From the NCBI GenBank assembly GCA_973895155.1, contig OZ316898.1, positions 15,810,001 through 15,874,000 of the forward strand: a stretch of DNA of 64,000 bases, in the 5' to 3' direction. How positions within the stretch are numbered: position 1 is the stretch's first letter; every line of letters begins with the position of its first letter. The translations under genes were made by a program, and so were the position numbers. Source of the stretch: Marsupella aquatica (Eukaryota; Marchantiophyta). Under the pieces are notes generated by a model. It was not told the origin of the DNA and made no database searches. It saw only the letters and a program-made list of their open reading frames with translations. Positions 53,288 through 64,000 of the stretch are shown piece after piece.

Positions 53288-54618
53288 TCATTTCCTGTTC
53301 GTTGTTTGTTGTTCGCTCCACAGCTTCCGTAACTCTTCTCCTTTGATTTTTGAATACTGACCCATTTTCTTGCTTGGAGTTACTGCTGTACGATTTTGCG
53401 CCTTCAGCTTCCGGATTTTGGATTTCATGTCTAGAATGCACTGTTCCTTATCCTCTAATTCTTGAGAAATCTGATCATTCTCATTCCTGAGTTGTTTTAC
53501 TTCCTCCATTCTCCCTTCGTTGCCTGGTCGCTGAGCCTTCGCTTGCACTAGTTGTGCTTCTAATTCTGCAATTCACTCGTTCGCTATGTGCAACTGCTTA
53601 CTCAATTGGTCAATTTTGGTGTTGAACGCTTCCTTGTGTACCCCTAGCATTACATCTGCTGGCAGAGTTGTACCCATGTTTTGACGGAGTTGGGAATCTA
53701 ATTCTTCCCATTTCAACTTTATCTCCTTGACCTCCTTTCGCTCTTTTTCCCACTTGCTGGCTTCTTTTCGATGCTTACCCACTGTATCCTTGAGTTGCAT
53801 CTGTAATTTCTTAACCTCTTTTAAGGACTCCGCATTCGCTTCGGATTGCAACTGTGCTTTGCGGTTCTCCATCTTCTCTACTTCAATCGCTGCCCTAATC
53901 GCTGTGGTCACACCTTTGTAGTTTACCGTCAAGCCTCCCGTTTGGAATGTTCCCATGCCTAAAAACTTTGCCAGTGATTCTATGGCGGTTTCTTCGTGCC
54001 TCCATCCTCGTTCGATAGTTGCAATATTGTCCTCTTTCTTTTGTAGTCTCTCTACTTCCATTGACAGCTTCTCCATAATCTGCTGATTCTCCAATGTTTT
54101 CTTCTCTAGCTCTTCTGCCTTTGCATTTGCTGCAATAAATTCCTGTTCTCTACCGTTCTAGAATGTTGGTCCAGTGCGTTGCTCATCCCTTGGTAGATTG
54201 CTACCCGCCAAATGATCTGTCCCGTCATGGTGGTGAAGATGCTGCTTCTTCTAATGTTTTTGATCTCTTCTCTCAGCTTCTCGATCCCAATTACACTTTG
54301 TACCGTCTGTACCTCAGGTGTGGAACAAGTTTCTATGATCGCGTATCTAATGTCGGTATCATCTATGGCCTCGGGACTGCTTTTTTCCAAGTTTGTACCT
54401 TTTACTCTCCAGTTTCTATCATTGAAGAATTTACCCCACGTTTCTTCCTTCTCCTCTTGGTTTCCCTCCGTTGATTTATGTTTGGCTGCTTCTATGATTT
54501 GCTTCTTCCCATTCCCAAGCTGCTTCATTTGGGATCCTTCTCCACCCCTGGTTGTTTCCTCTTCTATAGTTGCACTCTTGCGCTTTCGGTCATCAGTCGT
54601 GCTTGGTTTCTCCATCAT
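53288..54618 (-). pseudogene. Gypsy accessory ORF, coiled-coil segments
   Basis: Three blocks (54618-54106, 54094-53573, 53548-53288) form one gene with a frameshift near 54100 and a TGA at 53575-53573. The first is charged (TTDDRKRKSATIEEE). The second and third are long coiled coils (KEVKKLQMQLKDTVGKHRKE; EEVKQLRNENDQISQELEDK). No membrane segment is seen, so an envelope-like role is not supported. Confidence 0.5.
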
Positions 54619-54858
54619 TAGCTGAGGTTTACTCCTCTATACCTGTGTGGTCATCCTCTTTAGCTGCTCCCCGATTAGAACCTAAAAATGTGACTCAATT
54701 TCTGCTGGTAGATAGCTTCTGGTTGTGATAAGTTTCTTCGCTTGTTTAAGTGCTGAATGAAAGCCCTCGTGGAAAAACAACGCCCAATTCTTCTGTTTCC
54801 CATCGCCTTCCTCCACGATCTTTATCATGAACCATGGGTACTCCAACCTTGGCCGCTT

Positions 54859-56330
54859 CTAGTGCAAAGCATGAGTCACGAACTCTAATCTTTCCTTGAT
54901 CTTATCATCGGTGCACTGTCGCGTCTGGTAGCCTCTGGTATCATCCACTTCTTTGTGTTGGGGAAACGAAGTTGGCTGCCATGTTTTCCCCATCCTTTTC
55001 TTGATTTTGGCTCCTCTGGTTGGCAACTTGAATAGTTCTTGCAGCGTTCCCTGGTCAGTCTTGATTGGTTTCCCCTGCAGTGCCCCTGATTTCCTGAAGC
55101 CGTCCATGTGTTTATGAACTTGTTCTAATCTTTTGATCCCAGATCGGTGGTCGTTGCCCATTCCGAGTATACAAACTCTTCGAGTCCTTGATTTCTCAAG
55201 AACTGTTTATGACTATCACTCCTCATGTTCTCCAGTATGTGTGCTTCCATCCCTTCGAACTTGAGTACATGCTTCCTCGTGTTGCAATCTTTCTTTACTT
55301 GCTTTTTGTTTCCACGCTTCGCAACCAATTCCTCTTCTTCCTTTGTAGACTCCTCTTCAGTTCCCTCTTCCTCTGATTCGATTACTTGACTCCGCGCTTT
55401 ACCCTTAATTGTTTTGGCTTGCCTCAACCCTAACCTCTTGGAAATTGTCGTTTCGACGTTGGGTGGTGTGTCTTTGCTGACTGCCACGATCTCGACATCT
55501 ACATCTGCTCCTTCGATCAAGTCCTCTCTCTCAGCCTCTGGTTCCAATCCCTCCACCTTTTGTTTCTCCTTGTTACTCGTTAATAGTTTCTCATCCATAC
55601 CATCTGATTCTTCTTCATCATCTCCTTCCTGTGATTCGACTCGCTTTCCTTCCCTTAAAAGTATTTTTTGTTGTAGGATCGCTTCTTGCAAGTCTACAGA
55701 CTGGTCCTCCTGTATCGGTGTTGCTTCCTCCAATACTTGCTCCTCCGGTTCTTGTTCTTCAGTCAGTTTCTCCCCTTCTTCGTAACCCTCTGTCTCTTCC
55801 ATCCCTGTGGAACACTCCCCTTCCTTGCGTTCCATAGCTTCTGCACCGAAATCTTCTTGTGAGTTACTTCCTTCCATTGCTGGCGTCTCCAATAATTCAG
55901 CCACTGTCAACTTCTTCCGAGGGTTATTGTCTCCAAACGATCCTGACCTCTTCAACGTGATCATCTTCATTTTCACTGGTAACGAATAACGATTAGTGTC
56001 AACTCTAGTCCACTTGAACTTCAGCTCTCTCTGATACCCACTCCACTCCGCTATTGCTCTCAACTTCCTAGCTAGGCGTAAGTAAGGTCTCTGATTTAGT
56101 AATGCTCTTATAGTTGTCAAGGTCTCACTCCTCTTCCCTTTCGCCCAACTTCCGTGCGTCTTCAACAAAACATGCAACTTCCCCGTTAAGTGATTCTCAA
56201 TACAGGGAATGGCATTGTGTTTGAGTACGGTATCTGTGGCTATCCATGTTGAAGTATACCCGTTTGTGCAGCCTATAACCACCGCTTGATAAGGAAACAA
56301 CTTTCTTCCCGCCAATTGGTCGCTAAACAC
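54859..56330 (-). pseudogene. Gypsy accessory ORF, N-terminal part (401 aa plus frameshifted tail)
   Basis: The frame at 56330-55125 has a globular N terminus (LFPYQAVVIGCTNGYTSTWI, NHLTGKLHVLLKTHGSWAKG) and a very acidic Glu-rich middle, ending KHVLKFEGMEAHILENMRSD. A frameshift near 55150 leads to 55161-54859. I recognise no domain. Its position 3' of integrase on the same strand makes it an additional ORF of the gypsy element. Confidence 0.5.
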
Positions 56331-56634
56331 CTCCAGTCATTAACATGAAAAATCTCAGACAAATCCTCTTTAGATAGTGTAATCGACTATATCTGATACG
56401 GTTTGATTAAGGTTTTTAAACCCAATGTCGGCTCATTTATGTACCTTACCACTTCCTCGTTTGTTTCATCCGATTTCTTTCCCGTTAATCGTCGTGTCTC
56501 TTCATATGATCGTAACCATTCTGCAATTCGTGCTGTCATACCCTTTGCCTTCCTTTCGTGTGATAGCTTCCTTTCCTATTTCTGTCCTTTACCTCTTGAT
56601 TAGTGATAGTCACGCTAGAAACCATACGATTACT

Positions 56635-57760
56635 TCATTCGTCCTTTTGTCGTTTTGTGAAGGAACCTTCTGCCTTATCTTTGGAATAACCCGTAGAATC
56701 AATTGTGATGATTAATGTTTGTACAATTTCCCTGTCGTCCTCCTCATCGTGATTATTGACGACATCTTCCACCTCTCTTAAGTGAACATCATTCCGAACG
56801 TGATATGACTTGAGCTTGTTTCCGTTTACCAGCTGTCGCTCGCTTCCGTCCTGACTAGTGATATCGAAAGTTCCATTTCCCCATACCTTGTGTACAATAA
56901 ATGGTCCCTCCCACTTAAGTTTTAATTTTCCTTTCTTTATACGAGCCCTTTTCTTACACCACAACACTAATTCTCCTTCAGAGAATATTGTGACATCTCT
57001 CTGTTCATCTATCCGTCTTTTTCGCTGCCCTTGTACATGTTCCAGATGTTCTTCTACGTTTCTTCTCTTCTTTGTAAGCTCCATCAACTCTCTTAGTTGT
57101 TGGGTTAAACTTGGATTTTTGTTAATATCATAATCTGTAGCCACTTGTAGACTTGGTAATTCATATTTTGATGGCATCCGAGCTTCTACTCCGAACATAA
57201 GTTGAAATGGAGAGTGTCCTGTGGTTACTTTATATGCTGTACGAAATGCCCATACGGCTTCTGGTAGTTGTATATCCCAGTCGTTTTGCTGCTCATTAAT
57301 CACTTTTCTTAAAACATTTAGTAGAACTTTGTTCATAGATTCTGCTTGCCCGTTGCACTGTGGATAATAAGGGGTTGAAAACCGATGGTTGATATGATAA
57401 TTTTCCGTTAATTCCTTAATAGTGTTATTCAGAAAATGCGTACCTTGATCGCTTACTAACTCTCCGGGTAATCCATACCTTGTAATGATATTTTGATATA
57501 AAAACTTTGCAGTCACCTTGGCTGTATTTTTGCGAGTTGTTATTGCTTCCACCCATTTAGTGGTGTATTCCGTTGCTGCTAAAATGTAATGATTTTGGTT
57601 GAACCTGGAAGGTGGTGTTATCGGCCCAATAAAGTCTAATCCCCATTTCTAGAAAATATAAGGAGCAATAATAGGCCTGAACTCCATACTCTCTTTGATC
57701 GGCCCTGTATGTTCCTAAACGAATTCCCGGGTATCCTTCTGCATTGTTCTCCACCATCAT
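56635..57760 (-). pseudogene. Gypsy integrase
   Basis: The zinc-binding N terminus starts in the previous frame (AHEGLGGHFGAE) and crosses stops near 57755. WGLDFIGPI, with the first catalytic Asp, is in a shifted frame near 57640. The frame 57552-56635 holds the second Asp (LVSDQGTHFLNNTI) and the Glu (YYPQCNGQAESMNKVLL), then a GPY-type C terminus (KLKWEGPFIVHKVWGNGTF). It would insert the cDNA copy; frameshifts and stops near 57650-57760 disable it. Confidence 0.85.
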
Positions 57761-59065
57761 CCTTGTTGCAATATCTTCCTCGATGTGATCTCTGCACCAA
57801 AGTGACCTCCTAAACCTTCGTGAGCAGTTACTAATGCTTCCTGCTTCTCGTCTTCAGGTACTACTCTTCTGAGTATGTCATCGGGCCCTTTGTAATAAAG
57901 TGTATGATTAATCAAAGTGTAAGGCTTAGCCTTATATGCATATATTTTCCATTCCTTACTGGATAATCCTTCTAGGAACTCAGCTATTCGTAAATATCTC
58001 TCTAAATTGGTTCCATCATCCAGAGTAACCAATTTTATCAGGTAATTTTCCCTTTCTTCTTGGAATAATCCCATGTCAGGTAGTTGATCATCTTCTACAG
58101 TGGATACTTCCCCTGATTCTAGTCTACTTAAATAATCTGGTATAACATGTGTTTTTCCTGGTTTGTAAATAATTGTGTAATCAAACTCTGCCAATAAAAG
58201 AATCCATCTGGCTATTCTTCTTGATAATTGAGGTTTGTTTACTAAGTTCACCAGAGCGTTCTGGTCTAGGAAGAATACAAAACGGTTCCCTAACAAGTAG
58301 TGTATGAATTTCTTCACAGCAAAAATCATAGCCAATGCTTCCCTCTCAGTGGTGGTATAATTCTTTTCATGCACATTCAATAATCTACTTGCATAGTAAA
58401 CAGGTAAATCTATACCCTGTTCTCCGGTTTGCACTAATACTGCTCCAACTGCCACCAATGATGCGTCGGTGTGCACATGGAACTCCTTCTTCCAATCTGG
58501 TTCTTTAAGTATTGGCGTGTGACACAGCCGCTCCTTGATTTCCTCAAAAACCTTTTGACAGTCGTCGTCCCAATTGAAAGTTTGATGATTACCCATTAAT
58601 CGCGCTAGAGGAGCGCTGATTTGCGAGTAACCCTTGATGTATCGTCGATAGAAAGCTCCACTCCCTAAGAACCTTCTCACTTGCGTTGCACTTGTGGGCA
58701 CTGGCATTTCTTTTATAATCTTAATTTTGTCAGGATCCACTAATAGACCTTGTTTGCATACGATATGACCCAATATTTTCCCTGATGGTACAAAAAATGT
58801 ACATTTGTCTGGATTTAAACTGACCCCTCCTTCTCTACATCTTAACAGACATAATCTTAGATGGTTAATGTGTTGTTCTTCCTCCCCATAGATTGTAAAG
58901 TCATCAAGAAAGATCTGCATGAACTGATTTAAGTATTCATGGAACAGCATCATCATAAGCCTTTGAAATGTGCTGGGCCCATTACATAACCCAAAAGGTA
59001 ATACTAAGCATTGGAACGCACCCCATTCCGTAATAAACGTTGTTAATTCTCTAGCTTTCGAGATG
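57757..59065 (-). pseudogene. Gypsy reverse transcriptase C-terminal half and RNase H
   Basis: Coding similarity begins near 59065 (FITEWGAFQCLVLPFGLCNGP), upstream of the first methionine at 58956. The catalytic FLDDFTIYG, thumb region (GFYRRYIKGYSQISAPLARL-like), RNase H (FHVHTDASLVAVGAVL; TTEREALAMIFAVKKF) and the connection to integrase (PDYLSRL) follow in one open frame to 57757. The first RT motifs and protease are lost. Confidence 0.85.
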
Positions 59066-59749
59066 ATTTTGAGGGAGAACTGTGAGAACTGTGAGAACTG
59101 GCGGAACTGACATAGGGCCTATGAGACTTCGGTAGATATTTTGAGACTAGGGGTAACAATTGAAAAGGTTTACTTTGCGCTATTGGATTGCTCTTGTTTT
59201 TGAGAGCATTTTACTATATAGGAAGTGACATTTGAGTGGAGGAGTCGGGACTCATGGAGGAGGAAGGTAAACATACTTAGGGCTGCAACTTACAGGAGAA
59301 ATTAGAGTTTGTTGTGCTTAAGGAGATTTAGTTTGTACATGCTCTACCCTCGCAAAGGCTCTGTAGGAGAGTTGAAGATTAACAAGTGGATTAGGCTTTG
59401 ATGCGGAGTAAGAAACTGATGATCCAGATTATGCAATTGAGAGGTAAATGGGAAGAAGTAAAATCTTGTCTCTACCTTTAGGATAGTTAGAGAGTACAGT
59501 AAGGTTCTGACGCAAGAGTGAAACCCTCACTTTCGACGATAGTTACGTAACACGCCCACTAGGACGGATGGAAGGGATCACCTGGTGAGCTCTAGCCCTT
59601 TGATCTTTGTTTGTATCAATTTTTACACTTCTGACGATCTATTGAATATCCTGCGCTTTGAGGAGAGAGGAAAAGAACATTGCTAGTATCGCGCGAGTAA
59701 AGAATAGGATCATTGCTCTTGGGATCTTACAGTGTAGTAGAGTCTCAAA
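59066..59749. other. Spacer or LINE C leader
   Basis: No open frame of note. A short GAACTGTGA triplication lies at about 59079-59100 at the junction with the truncated gypsy RT. The right part may be the 5' UTR of LINE C copy 2, since its ORF1 opens at 59750. Confidence 0.35.
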
Positions 59750-61649
59750 ATGGCACGGAATGGACCTTTTACCCCGCGCATGGAGGGCAGGGGAGGGGGA
59801 CCGGCAGCATTACGCGCAGAGAGAGAACGTCAAGATGTTGAAGGCAGTGCTGGGTACTGGTCATATTCGGGCGATGGCGCGTCAACTCTTCTAAGAAGGG
59901 CAAGGAACATGAAAAGACCCAACTTGGTGCACCTTCGAGAGGTGCTTTTTCAGGACAGGATGTCCGTTCCAGATATACCTCGCAACCAGATGTTGCGCTA
60001 CAGGGAAACAACAAGCCTAGCTGGTATGGACTCAAGACATCAGGAATGGGATCAGGCGGCTTTTCGAGATGGGACTCTCACATAACCCGCGATCAGTTGA
60101 TGATGGACGAATTAGAAGGGAGAAAGGAACCATCTGTTAGAGAGCAATTTCAGGATGACATAGGGGAAAGATTGGAGAATGGGAGCAAAACCTTTGGGGT
60201 GGGAGAAAATGCTATTCCTTCAATTGACATTTCGCACAATGAGGCGGAAGCATCGTGTGCTGCTAGGTCGGCGGAGATTGCCGCTTGCATCCCAATCTTG
60301 AGAAGAATTTCTGACCTGTCCATTCAGGATTGGCCATCAAAGCTACACACGACAATATAGTGGTCATTGGATGAAGCAGCAGAAACGGTTACTGAGCTTT
60401 TCAATTGCACTATGATGTGCTACTTTACTGATCGCGCACCTATGTTACCGACTTTCAAATTTTGGGTAAACAAGACCTTTGTGAATGAGATGAATTGGCC
60501 GGTCACTCAAGTAAAGTTTGTAGGCAAGAGTTTCTACATGGTCACTTTCCGAAATCCTGAACATAGGGATTTCGCTTTGGCAGGTGCTCCATGGTTCCTT
60601 GACAGAACATTCGTGTTCACTTTCCCATGGGACCCGTCTTTTGACATCAGAAGTGAATCATATACTATGCTGCCGGTCTGGATCAAAATTCCCTTTCGTG
60701 CATTGATTTTAGAACCCTGTCATCGGAAGCTGGCTGCTTCTTTGGGGGATATCCTGCATTATATCCAGGGTGACCATCTTAGCTCTTATCCACATGACCA
60801 TGCATGTGTATTATGGGATACCCAACGAGAAGTACCACTGAGTGTGGAGGTGCAGATTCAATCTGGCTTATCTATCTGGCAACCAGTAATTTTCAAAAAC
60901 ATCCCCTTCCATTGCTTCCGATGTGGGAAGAAAGGACATCTGGCTTGGGATTGTTCACCCCAAGTTGATGCTAATCTGCCAAAAGCTACGAGCACTACGG
61001 AAACTTACCATGAACCTCAACCTATGGGTGTTCCTGAGGAGGGAACACGCATCCTGCTGAGCTCTCTGCCAACCTGAATGGGATTCAGGAAGCCGCTGCC
61101 TGTGAGGTCCCACTAACGGAACCCCCTACCCAAGAAGAAGCTTCTACTGTAAGGGAAGAAGTGCCTAGTGGCCCTATACTATTCGGCGATTTTGTTAAGA
61201 AGGAACGGAATCAACAACCTGTCACAACGACCAGAGAATGGGAAGAACCCCCTGGTGAAATCCCGGGAGAAACCTCTACCATTGTCCTTACTGAGGTTGA
61301 TGTGATTCCTTGGGTTATTCAGGACTTACAGGGAATGAACAACTCACAATACTTACAATGGGAAAATGCAAGCATTGTCAACCCCCCCATGGTGGATCCT
61401 AATTTGGAGGTTTTGAATAAAATTGAACTAATTATGACCAAAGAACCAGTGGTTACTTCTGAAGAGGGAGATGGTGAACCAATTTCCGCATCGGACCCCC
61501 CTTCGAACATGGAGATGTCAGAATACGAGGGCTTTATTTCAAGAACAGAAATGAAGAGAGAACGGGCTAGAAAATTAGCAAGGAGATCGCTAGAAAGTGC
61601 GATTTTTGGAGGACCGGTAACATCGCTTTTGGAATCAAGGAGGGAGTGA
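59750..61649 (+). pseudogene. LINE C ORF1, DUF4283-like plus CCHC knuckle
   Basis: ATG 59750 (MARNGPFTPRMEGRG) gives the N terminus, a frameshift near 59890 leads to the frame through 60046-61077, and a TAG at 60358-60360 lies before SLDEAAETVTELFN. Then come the DUF4283-like fold (APWFLDRTFVFTFPWDPSFD) and knuckle CFRCGKKGHLAWDC near 60910-60960. A +1 shift near 61050 leads to the C-terminal frame ending at 61649, the last part of which is already ORF2-derived. In plant L1 elements this protein binds LINE RNA. Confidence 0.75.
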
Positions 61650-63920
61650 TCTGGTTCATTCCCAAGAAAACTGACAAAAGAAGATTGGGAGATTGGAGAG
61701 GGTTAACATGCTCACAACTACATACAAGGTGATCGCTAAGTTACTTGCTCTACGACTCAAGATATTGCTACCTAGATTGATTAGTCCACAGCAGACAGGA
61801 TTCATCCTAGGGCGACACATTTTGGAAAATATTTCCCTTACCTGGCTAGTAAGCGACTGGATTAATCTTACGCAAACTCCCACTCTATTTCTAAAACTCG
61901 ATTTCAAAAAGGCCTTTGATAGGGTAGATCATTCCTATATCTGGGAGACGATGAACTTACTAGGAATTGGGTCTCATTTCATCTTTTTGGTTCGATCTTT
62001 ACTTAGCAATGGACTATCCAAAGCGTTAGTGAATGGATTGTGGACGGAGGAAATTGGTATGAGCAGGGGTGTGAGACAGGGATGCCCTCTCTCCCCGTTG
62101 CTGTTCGCTATTTCCACGCAGCCATTTATGGATTTTTGTAATGCAGAGATTGCTGCTGGTAGATTGCAGGGTCTTAGGATTAATTCTTCTCTACACATAT
62201 GCTTTAGATTGTTTGCGGATGATGTAGGATTGTTCATCCCAGCCACTTCTGAAGCTTTTGACCAGGTGAAGGAGGCGATTAGTTGTTACAAAACGGCCTC
62301 AGGAGCCAGACTGAATCTGAAAAACTCTGTGATTATCCCATTTGCTTTGGAGATGATTCCGGAGTGGCTTAGAAATACCGGATGCAAAATTAGCAAAAAA
62401 GGTATGGTGCAGCGCTACCTCGGAGCACCCTTTGGAGTGGACCTGTTGGAAGCACAGCTGCATAAATTTTGTCTAGATAAAATTGGGGCGAGGCTATCAT
62501 CGTGGTCCACCAGATTTTTATCGTTCACGAGACGTTTACTGCTGATAAAACACGTCTTACAGGCTATTCCAATTTATCACATGATGTTTATACAATCATC
62601 AGGGGAGCTAGCTAAGAAGATGACGATTCTGAATAGAACTTTTCTATGGGGAAGTAACCAGCTCGGAGGACGCCGAATACCATTGGTGGCGTGGGAGAAG
62701 ATGACACGACCTAAACTAGAGGGGGGACTTGGATTGAAGGAATTTAGAAGTCATTTTGATGCTCTGCTGTGCAAATGGTTTACTGGGGCAATGGATGACC
62801 CAAATTCTGAATGGGCCAAAATGTATGCGGCAAATCTCAGGCTGACGAAGTGGCAAAATTACAAGACTGTGAGGAGGAATTACTATTCCATGATGGATCT
62901 GCTACTACTGAGTACCCCAAGATCTTTTGGTAAATTGGCATATACTGGAAAGCTTTCGGGTGCATGGGCAAAGGTACAAGAATACTTGATTTTTTGCCCT
63001 GGCACAGGCTCTATTCCAGGGAATTGGGGCATTGAAGACACGATACGCTGCTTGCACGGTTTTTACCATCTGCCCGAGAAGGATATCACAGAGATTGTCC
63101 AAATCTTTGGCCGATTGGGAATTCGGACCACACAGGACCTCTGGTTTACAGTGGACAATAGATGGAAAGACATGTCAGGAAATTACAGAGATTGAGAGGA
63201 TTCACCATCACTGGCCAAGCACACAGCGCATTACTTCTGCGAAATCTTACTGAAGCCAGGATTGGAAGCAGTGCACCACTGGCGGATGCCTGCCTTTGGA
63301 GATGGACAGATTTAGCTGCAAGGATGAGGAATTTCAGATTATCCAATATGAGAGTATATGAGATGCTACGACCCAAGGGCACGGACTCGGATCGATTAAA
63401 CCGAATATGGAGAGAAGCACTTACAGAGGTGGAGTGGAGAGGCATTTGGAAAGTGTTGTGGAGATCTAACCTTTCTATGAGAGCAAAAGTTTTCATTTGG
63501 CGCGTTCTAGCACAAGGATTATTCTCGGAATCAAGGGCTTTGAAGATTGGGAAATCTAATGGTCACTGTCTGCTCTGTGACAACATGTTAGAAACCATCC
63601 CGCATCTATTTTGTCACTGCCGTCATGCACAATGCTGTTGGATTGAAGCTAAAACTTAGATGAACGGGGATCTCATTGACACCTATCTGAGTATCATTGG
63701 GCTGCTGAGATCTTTTCAAGGTTGCACACCGCTACACTCACTCAAGGCCTTTATAATTTACCAGATTTTATGGAGCATTTGGCTTGCTAGGAACATTCAA
63801 ACCTTTGATTTGGCACAACGACGAGTTTTTGATCAACTACAAGTCATTTCAGACACAATGGATCATCTGGCTGCCATTATTGTAGCTGCCATCCCCACCT
63901 CTGACAGGAAAAGGAGTTGA
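61613..63920 (+). pseudogene. LINE C ORF2 remnant: RT core and zf-RVT region
   Basis: From about 61613 (IKEGVIWFIPKKTDKRR) the sequence matches copy 1 RT: FLKLDFKKAFDRVDH, GVRQGCPLSPLLFAIST and FADDVGLFIPA in 61693-63195. A frameshift lies near 63180. The frame 63162-63659 carries the zf-RVT-like CLLCDNMLETIPHLFCHCRH. A TAG at 63657-63659 stands where a tryptophan is likely, and the frame continues to 63920. No endonuclease remains, so it is inactive. Confidence 0.8.
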
Positions 63921-64000
63921 CTACACGTTGCATCTGAAATGCTGAGAGAGGAACGCACAAGGCTGGTTAGGTCTGGAGTTAGAAGGCTGATAACTCGATA

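Larger units (their letters stand above)
50834..59065 (-). mobile_element. Ty3/gypsy element, 5'-truncated, with long 3' accessory coding region
   Basis: On the minus strand: RT C-terminal half and RNase H (59065-57757), integrase (57760-56635), then about 3.6 kb of accessory coding sequence (56330-50834) interrupted by LINE D copy 2 (53113-51237). Gag, protease and the first half of RT are missing beyond 59065. Several frameshifts and a stop show it is inactive. Confidence 0.8.
59750..64000 (+). mobile_element. LINE C copy 2, internally deleted, runs off window
   Basis: ORF1 (59750-61612) is followed directly by the middle of ORF2 (from about 61613). The endonuclease and first RT part, about 1.6-1.9 kb by comparison with copy 1, are missing. 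Frameshifts and stops occur in both ORFs. The 3' end lies beyond 64000. Confidence 0.8.

Noticed and set aside
54859-56330. Gypsy 3' ORF as an envelope gene
   Set aside because: No signal peptide, membrane segment or cleavage-like site is visible; the content is acidic and coiled-coil.

Overview
The window is a nested array of transposable elements from a plant-lineage (streptophyte) nuclear genome. The evidence is Ty1/copia and Ty3/gypsy remains, plant-type L1 LINEs whose first ORF carries a zinc knuckle, GT-AG introns and degenerate TTTAGGG-like tracts. I cannot name the species and I see no convincing ordinary host gene. No rRNA, tRNA or CRISPR array was recognised by eye.

Left part (1-12.1 kb): two unnamed families that encode long coiled-coil, gag-like proteins, here called A and B, lie as decayed copies. 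A copy 1 is at 1-517 and A copy 2 at 7907-10572. B copy 1 (about 2100-7906, minus strand) is split by a 357-bp MITE with an 8-bp target duplication and by a 2.1-kb insert. The 3' end of an old copia element with one LTR follows (10573-12051).

Central part (12.27-24.8 kb): this is the most interesting locus. A multi-exon, now broken gene (14440-24040) joins a ParB/sulfiredoxin-like domain to a DNA N4/N6-methyltransferase-like domain. Thirteen copies of a 15-bp palindrome, consensus TAGCGYYNRRCGCTA, lie only in the introns and flanks of this locus. Two degenerate copies sit in the MITE at 2.4 kb, which also shares CAGGAAACAG-rich terminal sequence. I read this as a large mobile element that may mark or recognise its own palindromes. 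A young, coding-intact copia element (17740-23572, 5-bp duplication GTCAC) has split the methyltransferase domain. Its 5' LTR is rearranged into a 71-bp-arm hairpin.

24.8-33.1 kb: B copy 2, a gypsy integrase fragment, a CACTA-like end, short repeats and about 3 kb with nothing recognised.

Right part (33.1-64 kb): LINE D (about 33152-42690, minus) is nearly full length. It has a hexamer tail, two ORFs and four 181-bp tandem monomers as 5' UTR. It is interrupted by A copy 3 (35957-40592, TG..CA ends, 5-bp duplication GTATC, no LTRs). Next come a gypsy gag relic, LINE C copy 1 (44364-50050, 13-bp duplication), a 5'-truncated LINE D copy 2 (51237-53113) sitting inside the long accessory ORF region of a gypsy element (50834-59065), and LINE C copy 2 (about 59750 to the window end), which has lost its endonuclease. 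Genes here work only within their own element. Autonomous copia- and LINE-type machinery is present, while A, B and the palindrome element are unexplained.
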